This document shows, piece after piece, positions 1 through 5,799 of a stretch of DNA of 7,151 bases (the stretch's first letter is position 1; each line of letters begins with the position of its first letter). A program made the position numbers and the translations under genes. The notes below the pieces were generated by a model that searched no databases, was not told the origin of the DNA, and saw only the letters and a list, made by a program, of their open reading frames with translations. The DNA is taken from positions 1-7,151 of the forward strand of contig JAJBBL010000018.1 of NCBI GenBank assembly GCA_020532365.1, given 5' to 3'. This stretch comes from Candidatus Cloacimonadota bacterium (GTDB lineage Bacteria; Cloacimonadota; Cloacimonadia; Cloacimonadales; JAJBBL01).

Positions 1-1071
1 ATAATTGCAGGTATCAAGAGGGCTAACAACTCACTACTCTTTAGAGAAATCTATCCCGTTTTAAGAGAGGAGCCTGACGGATACATACTTCAAGTTAAGG
101 TTAAGGAGTGGCGCTTTAAAAGGCTTGGCACCAATATTCGCTACACAGAAAATAATGATGTCATCTTTAGCTCTATCATAGAGGCCAGAAACAAGATAGG
201 CAATAACTCAACACTCTTAGCAGGGGTATCTATTGGTGGTGAAAAAGAGTTGTTTGTCGACTACGTAAAAAACTTCGGTAGAGAGTGGGGTGTCTATTTC
301 CACATCTTTCCCTATGCCAACGAACACACCATTTTCTTTTATAACGATGACTTAAACAAAGTAGCCTCCAGTAATGCTTCTGAGTTTGGCGCCACGTTAG
401 GCATTGGCGGCTTTGGTTTCAACCGCTATATTATTGAAACCTATCTGTATAGCTTCAGGAAGCGACTTTACAGGAACATCTCAGAGTCTGACATAGATCA
501 AACCTTCTTTTCTTCAGGGATAGGCATTAAGTTTTACAGTGAGAGTTTAGACGACCTTATGTTTCCAATGTCTGGTAAACAGACCCTTATCAAGCTAACA
601 CATTCCGACGAGGCTTTTTTAAGTGACTATTCCTATACCAAGATATTTGGCAGGTTTCAGGCATTAATCCCTATTACTTCGAATTTAAGTATCAGAACGC
701 AGTTAGAATACGGCTCTTATTTTGATGAAAACACCGGTAGTTTTGACCCCTTTTATCTTGGCGGTTTTGATTCCTTTCTCGGTATGCGTAGATACGAAAA
801 GAGCGTCCCGATCATTAAATCTGCCACCATTGCAGCCCGTATTCAAGCAACTGACAATATCTTTATAGACCTGCAGGCAAACGGTGCATTAATGGGCAAA
901 CTCGATCTCTGGGTAGCTGATGATGCTCTTTATGGTGGCGGTGTAAAGGTTGGTTTCAAAACTTTTTTAGGAGCCATCAGGGGTGGTCTTGGGGTCAACA
1001 AGAAGGGAACTATAACAACATATCTATCGATTGGTTATGATTTAGACGCTTTTGAATTTTCGAGAAGATAG
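1..1071 (+). CDS. C-terminal Omp85-like beta-barrel, probably of a PlpD-type patatin phospholipase (5' end missing)
   Basis: The reading frame is open from base 1 to the TAG at 1069-1071, giving 356 residues. The start lies upstream of the window; the TTG at 250 is internal. The first ~30 residues look like the end of a POTRA-type domain, followed by a KEW segment (residues 35-37) and alternating polar/aromatic strands. This resembles the junction between POTRA and barrel in PlpD-like patatin proteins. LGGFDSFLG at residues 253-261 matches the conserved Gly-Gly-Phe strand/loop motif of Omp85/surface-antigen barrels. The last strand (around SIGYDLDAF) fits a C-terminal beta-signal but is followed by a short charged tail, not a terminal aromatic. 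The protein should sit in the outer membrane. Patatin proteins of this type are autotransporter-like lipases, but the catalytic domain is not in the window, so a BamA- or TamA-like protein cannot be excluded. It converges on the tRNA cluster. Confidence 0.7.
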   Translation: MIAGIKRANNSLLFREIYPVLREEPDGYILQVKVKEWRFKRLGTNIRYTENNDVIFSSIIEARNKIGNNSTLLAGVSIGGEKELFVDYVKNFGREWGVYFHIFPYANEHTIFFYNDDLNKVASSNASEFGATLGIGGFGFNRYIIETYLYSFRKRLYRNISESDIDQTFFSSGIGIKFYSESLDDLMFPMSGKQTLIKLTHSDEAFLSDYSYTKIFGRFQALIPITSNLSIRTQLEYGSYFDENTGSFDPFYLGGFDSFLGMRRYEKSVPIIKSATIAARIQATDNIFIDLQANGALMGKLDLWVADDALYGGGVKVGFKTFLGAIRGGLGVNKKGTITTYLSIGYDLDAFEFSRR

Positions 1072-1081
1072 TTAGATCAAT

Positions 1082-1095
1082 TTAGCTTTTGCTAA
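1082..1095. terminator. Small hairpin between converging transcripts, possible weak terminator
   Basis: TTAGC-TTTT-GCTAA is a perfect 5-bp inverted repeat lying between the stop of the barrel gene (1071) and the 3' end of tRNA-Gln (1124). It is the only compact hairpin seen between the convergent units. The stem is short and AT-rich and neither strand has a clean T-tract directly after it, so a terminator role is only a guess. Confidence 0.2.
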
Positions 1096-1123
1096 GTGGG
1101 TATTGGGAATTTTTAATTAAGAA

Positions 1124-1197
1124 TGGCTGGGATGAGAGGATTCGAACCCCTACAAACGGAACCAGAATCCGTGGTCCTACCATTAGACGACATCCCA
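1124..1197 (-). tRNA. tRNA-Gln (anticodon CTG)
   Basis: The minus strand folds as a full cloverleaf of 74 nt including an encoded CCA (1124-1126). The acceptor stem is TGGGATG/CATCCCA and the T-loop is TTCGAAT. The anticodon stem ACGGA/TCCGT closes the loop TTCTGGT, so the anticodon is CTG (plus-strand 1163-1165), reading CAG. The weak U1-A72 first pair with discriminator G73 is typical of bacterial tRNA-Gln. It is the last gene of the four-tRNA cluster, 8 nt after the other tRNA-Gln. Confidence 0.96.
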
Positions 1198-1205
1198 CCA
1201 AAAAA

Positions 1206-1280
1206 TGGCTGGGCAGGGAGGATTCGAACCCCCGAATGCAAGGACCAAAACCTTGTGTCTTACCGCTTGACGACTGCCCA
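1206..1280 (-). tRNA. tRNA-Gln (anticodon TTG)
   Basis: The minus strand gives a 75-nt cloverleaf with an encoded CCA (1206-1208). The acceptor stem is TGGGCAG/CTGCCCA and the T-loop is TTCGAAT. The anticodon stem CAAGG/CCTTG closes TTTTGGT, so the anticodon is TTG (plus-strand 1246-1248), reading CAA and by wobble CAG. The U1-A72 pair again marks glutamine identity. It is the third gene of the cluster, 26 nt after tRNA-Ser(GCT). It resembles the neighbouring Gln(CTG) gene, so an old tandem duplication is plausible. Confidence 0.96.
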
Positions 1281-1306
1281 ACGACCAACATTTGTTTCCG
1301 AGTTAA

Positions 1307-1397
<91 letters not shown>

Positions 1398-1406
1398 AGC
1401 ATATTA

Positions 1407-1491
1407 TGGCGGAGGATGAGGGACTCGAACCCCCAAGGGACAAGCCCGGCGGTTTTCAAGACCGCTGCCTTACCAATTAGGCTAATCCTCC
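1407..1491 (-). tRNA. tRNA-Ser (anticodon TGA)
   Basis: This is an 85-nt tRNA on the minus strand with encoded CCA (1407-1409), acceptor stem GGAGGAT/ATCCTCC and T-loop TTCGAGT. The anticodon stem GCGGT/ACCGC closes CTTGAAA, so the anticodon is TGA (plus-strand 1456-1458), reading UCA and other UCN codons. The variable arm (GGG/CCC stem) is shorter than in the GCT isoacceptor but still class II. The anticodon is TGA and not TCA, so this is not a selenocysteine tRNA. It is the first gene of the cluster, about 28 nt downstream of the proposed promoter. Confidence 0.95.
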
Positions 1492-1518
1492 TATGCACGA
1501 AAATCAAAGGTTAGTGTC

Positions 1519-1546
1519 AAAATAGAAACTACCAAGAACGTGTCAA
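1519..1546 (-). promoter_or_regulatory. Sigma70-like promoter of the Ser/Gln tRNA cluster
   Basis: On the minus strand a perfect -35 box TTGACA (1541-1546) is followed after 16 nt by TATTTT (1519-1524), a 4/6 match to TATAAT. Initiation would fall near 1512, leaving about 20 nt of 5' leader before tRNA-Ser(TGA), which suits RNase P processing. A second TTGACA on the same strand further downstream would place its -10 against the mature tRNA end and is less likely. Confidence 0.6.
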
Positions 1547-1558
1547 CCTTTTTTGGTA
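1530..1558 (-). terminator. Inverted repeat just after era, possible intrinsic terminator overlapping the tRNA promoter
   Basis: TACCAA (1530-1535) and TTGGTA (1553-1558) form a 6-bp stem that can extend by two A-T pairs past one mismatch. In the transcript leaving era (stop at 1571) the hairpin begins 12 nt after the stop codon and is followed by the T-rich GTTTCTATTTT. This fits a weak intrinsic terminator for the upstream operon. The loop contains the TTGACA box of the tRNA promoter, so terminator and promoter share DNA. The stem is modest, so the call is tentative. Confidence 0.35.
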
Positions 1559-1570
1559 AGAATAAACATT

Positions 1571-2464
1571 CTAATAGCCGAACTCCTTTAAAGCATTACT
1601 CTTTTTTCGCCAGTCCTGCTTGATTTTAACCCATAATTCCAGCTTCACACGCTTACCTGTTAATTCATAAATACCCTTCTCAGAGGCCTGACGTATCTCC
1701 TTGATCTTACTCCCTTTCTCACCTATCAGGATGATCTTCTGCGACTTCCTTTCCAGCCATATATTGGCTGAAATCTCCACCTTATTATCAAACTCTTTGA
1801 AAGACTCAATAGTCACCGTGCTGCTATAGGGTATTTCCTCACGAAACATATGAAATATTTGCTCACGTATAATTTCTTGGGCAAAGAATTTAACCGGCAT
1901 ATCGGAGAGGTTATCTTTATCGTAGTAAGGTGGTGAATAAGGGAGAAAGGCTGTTACGTCACTAATAAAGTCTGAAAGCTCTTCATCATTCAAGGCTGAC
2001 ATAGTCACCACTCTATCGAATCCAGCTTCAAGGAGCTTGTTTTTTGTAGCCTCTTTATATTCATCATCAAAGAGGTCATCTTTATTGATAACCGCAATTT
2101 TAGGCACTTTGACTCTTTTCATAACGATTGCTACGACTCGTTCATCATAGTCAGTAGGAAAGTGATTATCGGTCATAAATATAATCAAGTCGGCATCAAT
2201 AAGTGAGCTTTCAATTGCGTTTATCATATTATGGTGAAGCTCGTATCTTGCTTCAACGAAGCCGGGAGTATCTAAAAACACAATCTGTTCTTTCTCACTT
2301 GTATAGATCCCTTTTATACTATGTCTGGTAGTTTGTGGTCTTGGCGAGACTATTGATAGTTTTTCGCCCATAATTCTATTTAACAGGGTTGACTTTCCAA
2401 CGTTTGGCTTTCCAATAATGGCCACAAACCCGCTCTTAAAGTCATCCGGTATTCTTTTTCTCAC
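1571..2464 (-). CDS. era: GTPase Era, 30S ribosome assembly factor
   Basis: The 297-residue protein has close to the usual Era length (about 300). The N-terminal GTPase domain shows G1 GKPNVGKS (18-25), G2 PQTTRH (43-48), G3 DTPG (65-68), G4 NKDD (127-130) and G5 SAL (156-158). A C-terminal KH RNA-binding domain follows, with GEKGSKIKEI at 248-257. Era binds the 3' end of 16S rRNA and helps mature the small subunit, working in the cytoplasm and near the membrane. The start is a GTG at 2464 because it precedes the conserved G1 region by the usual distance and has the GAGGTG ribosome site 7 nt upstream; no nearby ATG competes. Only 6 nt separate it from the holA stop, and the ribosome site overlaps that stop, so translation is probably coupled. 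It is the last gene of the four-gene operon. Confidence 0.97.
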   Translation of the reverse strand: MRKRIPDDFKSGFVAIIGKPNVGKSTLLNRIMGEKLSIVSPRPQTTRHSIKGIYTSEKEQIVFLDTPGFVEARYELHHNMINAIESSLIDADLIIFMTDNHFPTDYDERVVAIVMKRVKVPKIAVINKDDLFDDEYKEATKNKLLEAGFDRVVTMSALNDEELSDFISDVTAFLPYSPPYYDKDNLSDMPVKFFAQEIIREQIFHMFREEIPYSSTVTIESFKEFDNKVEISANIWLERKSQKIILIGEKGSKIKEIRQASEKGIYELTGKRVKLELWVKIKQDWRKKSNALKEFGY

Positions 2465-2470
2465 TAATTA

Positions 2471-3496
2471 TCACCTCACTTTAATTATCCTAAAGATCAT
2501 TCTCTCTATCAGTAGTTTATCATCAAGGTTGATCGATTTAAAGTCAGCATCAGCTTCCAGCAGGATAGAGAAAGCGGGTACCAATCTTCTCATCGGATAG
2601 TTATTTGCGTATCTAAGGTAGTCGCTACGCACACTATAGAAGACATCGCTCATATGTTTCGACATAATCTCTGAAGTGGAGACCCCTTCTCTTTTCAGGG
2701 TATTAATCCACCACAGTTGCACAAATAGTCTGAGCAGCATAGTGATTGTCATTATCGCAGCCTCTTTACTATCGATAAGTTTCTCAGCTATGGTCAAACT
2801 CTTTTTCAGGTCTCTATTCCCCACGCTATCGACCAGGTCGAAGACTGATGAAGATTTAGAGCTTCTTATACTTGCCTGCACCTCTTTAGTTGTTATCCTC
2901 GACATATCATCGCTATATAGGAGGAGTTTTTCAAGCTCATTAGCGGCGGTTTGGTAGTCCAATTCAGTATTCTGCACAAATAGTAGAGCTGCTTGTCGGT
3001 CTATACTCTTTCCAGTGGCTGCCACTTCGGCATTGAGCCAAGGGAGCATATCTTCACCTTTATATGGGCTTCGGCACTGGATAACATATGCAGATTGGTT
3101 AATTTGTTTAGCGCTTTTCTTTCGGTTATCAAGAGTGTCTGCCATAAGGATGAGGACGTTAGAGTTTCTATTCTCGTCAGCTGCATCAATAATCCTCTGT
3201 TGTTCATCAGCTTTCATACCATCAAATTTACGGACGACGATGACTTTTCTCTCAGCTACAAACGGGTGTGCGAGGAAGCTATCTAACAGGGTAATAGCGT
3301 CGACATCGTCACCATAGAAGGTAGTTAAGTCGAAATCCCGTTCCTCTTTTTTTATAGCACGGTTCAGAATCAGTGTTACCACTCTCTCCTTTATATAGTA
3401 ATCGGGTCCGAAAACGTAGTAGAACGTTTCTAACTTATGTCGGTTAAAGCCAGTAATAAAGGCTTGGCCGTTTACAGCTTTCTCTCTTGATGACAT
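2471..3496 (-). CDS. holA: DNA polymerase III subunit delta (clamp-loader delta)
   Basis: The 341-residue protein has the normal length for bacterial delta. Recognisable segments are the N-terminal strand YYVFGPDYYIKERV (26-39), the HPFVAERKVIVVRK segment (77-90) typical of HolA, NELEKLLLYSDD (186-197) and SVFDLVDSVGNRD (217-229), which opens the third, collar-forming domain. Delta opens the beta sliding clamp within the clamp loader, in partnership with DnaX and delta-prime; it has no ATPase site of its own, and no Walker motif is seen here. The ATG at 3496 is 4 nt after the uppP stop and lacks a good Shine-Dalgarno sequence, which suggests coupling to uppP translation. Sequence conservation of this family is low, so the call rests on the overall pattern and length. 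Confidence 0.9.
   Translation of the reverse strand: MSSREKAVNGQAFITGFNRHKLETFYYVFGPDYYIKERVVTLILNRAIKKEERDFDLTTFYGDDVDAITLLDSFLAHPFVAERKVIVVRKFDGMKADEQQRIIDAADENRNSNVLILMADTLDNRKKSAKQINQSAYVIQCRSPYKGEDMLPWLNAEVAATGKSIDRQAALLFVQNTELDYQTAANELEKLLLYSDDMSRITTKEVQASIRSSKSSSVFDLVDSVGNRDLKKSLTIAEKLIDSKEAAIMTITMLLRLFVQLWWINTLKREGVSTSEIMSKHMSDVFYSVRSDYLRYANNYPMRRLVPAFSILLEADADFKSINLDDKLLIERMIFRIIKVR
2472..2477 (-). promoter_or_regulatory. Ribosome binding site of era overlapping the holA stop codon
   Basis: GAGGTG on the minus strand lies 7 nt before the GTG at 2464. Its last two bases are the first two of the holA TGA stop (2471-2473). This supports the GTG start and suggests that ribosomes finishing holA help start era. 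Confidence 0.6.
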
Positions 3497-3500
3497 ATCT

Positions 3501-4304
3501 TTAGACGTTAAGTATTATGATAGTAGCTATGCCTACAACCCAGCAGTAGATGGCAAAGATTTTCAACTTTCTTTTCCTAATCAGCTCTAACAGGAGGCTA
3601 ATCACCAAAAAGCCTGATATGAAAGCAGCAACGCTTCCGATAATATACCCGAGCAGATATTCACTTTGGATTGCAGTCATTTTTCTCAACTCTAAGAGGG
3701 TAGCCCCTAAGATTACCGGTATAGAGAGCAGGAACGTAAATCTTGCCGCCTCTTCACGCTTGAGTCCAACAAAAAGACTCGTTGCGATAGTAGTTCCAGA
3801 CCTGGAGATACCAGGTATTATAGAAACAGCTTGGCTAAGTCCTATTACGATAGATCTCCACACTCCAGTTTTAGGTAGCGAGATGGTTTTTGATGGAATA
3901 AAGTCACTTATCATCAAAATAACGCCGGTAATCAGCAGCATCGAAGCTGAAAGTAGCGGGTTGTGAAAGATTTCTTCCAAAACGTCTTTCATCAGGATGC
4001 CAATAATCCCGGTAATAAAAGTCGCAATAAAGAGATATAGCATAATCTTTCTATTATTAACAGCCGTCTCTCCTTTATCGTTAATCTTAACCGTAGAGGT
4101 CAACAAAGACCAGATATCTTTCCAAAAGTATACGATGACAGCCAACACAGTCCCTAAGTGTAGCATAATTTCGAAGCTAATATTTTGCAATTCAAAGTCT
4201 AAAAAATGGTTCGCAATCACCAAATGTCCAGAACTACTTACCGGAATGAACTCAGTCACTCCTTGAATTATACCCAACAACAACGATTTCAGTATAAAAA
4301 CCAT
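3501..4304 (-). CDS. uppP: Undecaprenyl-diphosphatase (UppP/BacA family)
   Basis: This 267-residue integral membrane protein removes one phosphate from undecaprenyl diphosphate, regenerating the lipid carrier used for peptidoglycan and other surface polymers; the family is also known for bacitracin resistance. The sequence has the QGVTEFIPVSSSGHL signature (14-28), with Q14, E18 and H27 at the catalytic-motif positions, and PGISRSGTT (164-172) with the key R168. Several hydrophobic helices fill the rest. The ATG at 4304 is favoured because the first motif then begins at residue 11, as usual. A purine-rich ribosome site (GAGAGAGGAG, 4307-4316) sits unusually close, with AGGAG ending only 2 nt from the ATG. 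It starts 17 nt after the deacetylase stop, so both are very probably co-transcribed. Confidence 0.96.
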   Translation of the reverse strand: MVFILKSLLLGIIQGVTEFIPVSSSGHLVIANHFLDFELQNISFEIMLHLGTVLAVIVYFWKDIWSLLTSTVKINDKGETAVNNRKIMLYLFIATFITGIIGILMKDVLEEIFHNPLLSASMLLITGVILMISDFIPSKTISLPKTGVWRSIVIGLSQAVSIIPGISRSGTTIATSLFVGLKREEAARFTFLLSIPVILGATLLELRKMTAIQSEYLLGYIIGSVAAFISGFLVISLLLELIRKRKLKIFAIYCWVVGIATIIILNV

Positions 4305-4321
4305 TTCTCCTCTCTCTTTAG

Positions 4322-5500
4322 TTATATAATTTCGGGTAGCCCTGTCTCAAACAGCTTCGACACCGGCACTATTTCATATCCAAGTTTTTTAGCCTCTTCA
4401 ATAAACATATTCATACCTTTAATTCTTTCTCTATCGAAGCAATGTGTTATGACCACTACTCGTTCTTTATTCCCTTTCATATTTTTAAGCTGATTAACCC
4501 TTTCTCTCACTGTTTTCTCACTCGTATTAGGCGCATCCAGAAACAGATCTCGCGCTATTGCAGGGATCATTTTTCTCTGCGCCAGGTCTAATCCTACTGA
4601 ATGAACTGTAGTTTTACTATCAACGAAGTAAAGGTTATTCTTCTTAATCACGTCTAAGACGGCTGACATCACTCTTTCATCGGCAGTTGCCAGGCTACCC
4701 ATATGGTTATTAACCCCTTTCACTTTTGAAAGCTGTTTTAAGTGACCCTCAGTGATCCTAATTATTTCTCTATCGCTATTTTCCACTAATACGGCAGAGT
4801 CACCCGGATTATTTCGAGGGTAGTCTATCGGCTCCATTGGGAGGTGTAGCATAGTTTCTCTTCCCATAGCGTTAGCCTTTTCCATAACAGTAGTTGAATG
4901 TTTAAGATCGGGTAGGATTGCAAAGGTAACGTTCGGGTCAGTGTTCAACCAGTCATCTAACAGAGCGCCGCTAAACTCGCCAAAGTCATCGACTACAATA
5001 GCCAATTGCAACCTCTTTTCTGTATAGCTTTTTGCTCTATCGTAAACGAGCGTAATCACATAAGTTTTATTAAGTTTAGGGTCTTTAACCTTTAATACTT
5101 GCCCGGCACCTCTGTTTATAGTTTCGCCACTCTCTATGACTCCCCCAGCAATCTCAATTTGCCCTGTAAAGATCATATTTGCAAAGTTAAGGTCAAGCTT
5201 ATCACCATCGAGCGAGATGGTATATCGAATCTCGTCACCCCTAACATTCTTTTTAACAAGGTTACTGGGAACTCCTAACTGTTCAGCGGCGTGAAGTATA
5301 GCCTCTTCTACTTTATTGACCTGCTCAACTTCCTTCACTTCCTCTTTAGGTTTCGCAACCTTTTCAGTCCCCTCTTTTTTATAGTTTAGAATCAGCGTCA
5401 CCACTACAATTGCTATCAAGAACGCAAGCATAGTGATTCCAAGATAAGTTTGAACCCCTTTACGCTTTTTCTGGCCTACTTTTCGTTTCTTCTTTGCCAT
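4322..5500 (-). CDS. Membrane-anchored divergent polysaccharide deacetylase (YibQ/DUF610 family)
   Basis: The 392-residue protein begins with a very basic segment (residues 1-15), then one membrane helix (about 19-39), so the remainder should face the periplasm. A Lys/Glu-rich linker (41-65) and a small helix/strand domain (about 66-155) precede the deacetylase-like domain (about 165-385). That domain carries VVDDFG (169-174), HLPMEP (219-224), VNNHMGS (263-269), YFVDSKTT (291-298) and a late histidine in ITHCF (351-355). These motifs are characteristic of the divergent polysaccharide deacetylase family; its substrate is not established. The late motif reads HCF where I recall HP being common. 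The ATG at 5500 follows an AGGA ribosome site by about 5 nt, with a longer GGGGAGG further upstream. As first gene of the operon with uppP directly after it, an envelope or cell-wall role is a reasonable inference. Confidence 0.9.
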   Translation of the reverse strand: MAKKKRKVGQKKRKGVQTYLGITMLAFLIAIVVVTLILNYKKEGTEKVAKPKEEVKEVEQVNKVEEAILHAAEQLGVPSNLVKKNVRGDEIRYTISLDGDKLDLNFANMIFTGQIEIAGGVIESGETINRGAGQVLKVKDPKLNKTYVITLVYDRAKSYTEKRLQLAIVVDDFGEFSGALLDDWLNTDPNVTFAILPDLKHSTTVMEKANAMGRETMLHLPMEPIDYPRNNPGDSAVLVENSDREIIRITEGHLKQLSKVKGVNNHMGSLATADERVMSAVLDVIKKNNLYFVDSKTTVHSVGLDLAQRKMIPAIARDLFLDAPNTSEKTVRERVNQLKNMKGNKERVVVITHCFDRERIKGMNMFIEEAKKLGYEIVPVSKLFETGLPEII

Positions 5501-5521
5501 TATATCCTATCCTCCCCGCCA

Positions 5522-5538
5522 AGTTCTAAAATAGAACT
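5522..5538. repeat. Perfect 7-bp dyad ahead of the deacetylase operon
   Basis: AGTTCTA-AAA-TAGAACT is an uninterrupted 7-bp inverted repeat with a 3-base centre. It ends 22 bases before the deacetylase ATG at 5500. The position fits an operator at the start of the transcript or a small leader hairpin. There is no T-tract to make it a terminator in the operon direction. I do not recognise it as the site of a known regulator. Confidence 0.6.
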
Positions 5539-5645
5539 AAACTCTCTTCAACTGTCTCATTCCTATTATTACGTCAAGCATAAAGAGGTTTCCCTACCTT
5601 CGCATCCCTTTCTGACAGGACTCTATAGATTCAACCCCTCTTCAG

Positions 5646-5674
5646 CTTACAACCTTACATTCCAACTCTATAAA
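5646..5674 (+). promoter_or_regulatory. Candidate promoter for tpiA-serS
   Basis: CTTACA (5646-5651, 4/6 to TTGACA) and TATAAA (5669-5674, 5/6 to TATAAT) are separated by exactly 17 nt. Initiation near 5681 would give a leader of about 120 nt containing the hairpins at 5723-5735 and 5745-5755. A TAATAA (5774-5779) nearer the gene would place the start site on the Shine-Dalgarno sequence and has no good -35, so it is less likely. Confidence 0.4.
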
Positions 5675-5744
5675 ACATAAAATAACTTGCCTAAAACATC
5701 CAAATGAAAAAGCTGTAGTAGTGACTTATAGAGTCTATTCTCAA

Positions 5745-5755
5745 TGTTCTGAACA
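5745..5755. repeat. Palindrome TGTTC-T-GAACA upstream of tpiA
   Basis: This perfect 5-bp palindrome with a single central base lies 44 bases before the tpiA ATG. It could be a half-site pair for a dimeric regulator or a chance occurrence. It shares GTTC/GAAC arms with the dyad at 5522-5538 but with different spacing. Confidence 0.35.
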
Positions 5756-5799
5756 CTTTAACGAAAATAGAGTTAATAATCTGAAATGGAGGAGGTAAT

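Larger units (their letters stand above)
5501..5799. promoter_or_regulatory. Divergent intergenic region between the deacetylase operon and tpiA-serS
   Basis: This 299-base region must hold the promoters of both divergent units. I see no gene in it. It contains the dyad at 5522-5538, the palindrome at 5745-5755, and three copies of ACTCTATA: plus strand in 5619-5632 and 5665-5674, minus strand in 5723-5735. A plus-strand promoter candidate is listed separately. On the minus strand the best pair is TTGTAA (5647-5652) and TATAGA (5622-5627), but the 19-nt spacer is long. Close to tpiA there is a very strong Shine-Dalgarno sequence GGAGGAGG (5788-5795), 4 nt before the ATG. Confidence 0.6.

Noticed and set aside
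250..252. TTG as a start codon for the barrel gene
   Set aside because: The frame is open and clearly homologous in style all the way to base 1, including the POTRA-barrel junction, so the TTG is an internal leucine codon.
1407..1491. Selenocysteine tRNA instead of tRNA-Ser
   Set aside because: The anticodon loop CTTGAAA gives TGA, not TCA, and the acceptor stem is the usual 7 bp.
2993..3317. Open frames of about 68-100 codons on both strands inside holA
   Set aside because: They are shadows of the conserved holA frame, with no ribosome sites and no recognisable motifs. The same applies to the other short frames antisense to uppP, the deacetylase, tpiA and serS.
5450..5680. 76-codon plus-strand open frame across the start of the deacetylase gene
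   Set aside because: It begins antisense to the conserved deacetylase start, has no ribosome site, and its hydrophobic, Ser-rich content is what the AT-rich intergenic region would give by chance.
1519..5775. AAAATAGA-like word shared by the tRNA promoter (1519), the dyad (5529) and the tpiA leader (5764)
   Set aside because: The word is short and AT-rich, differs after seven or eight bases, and its orientation relative to transcription is not consistent.
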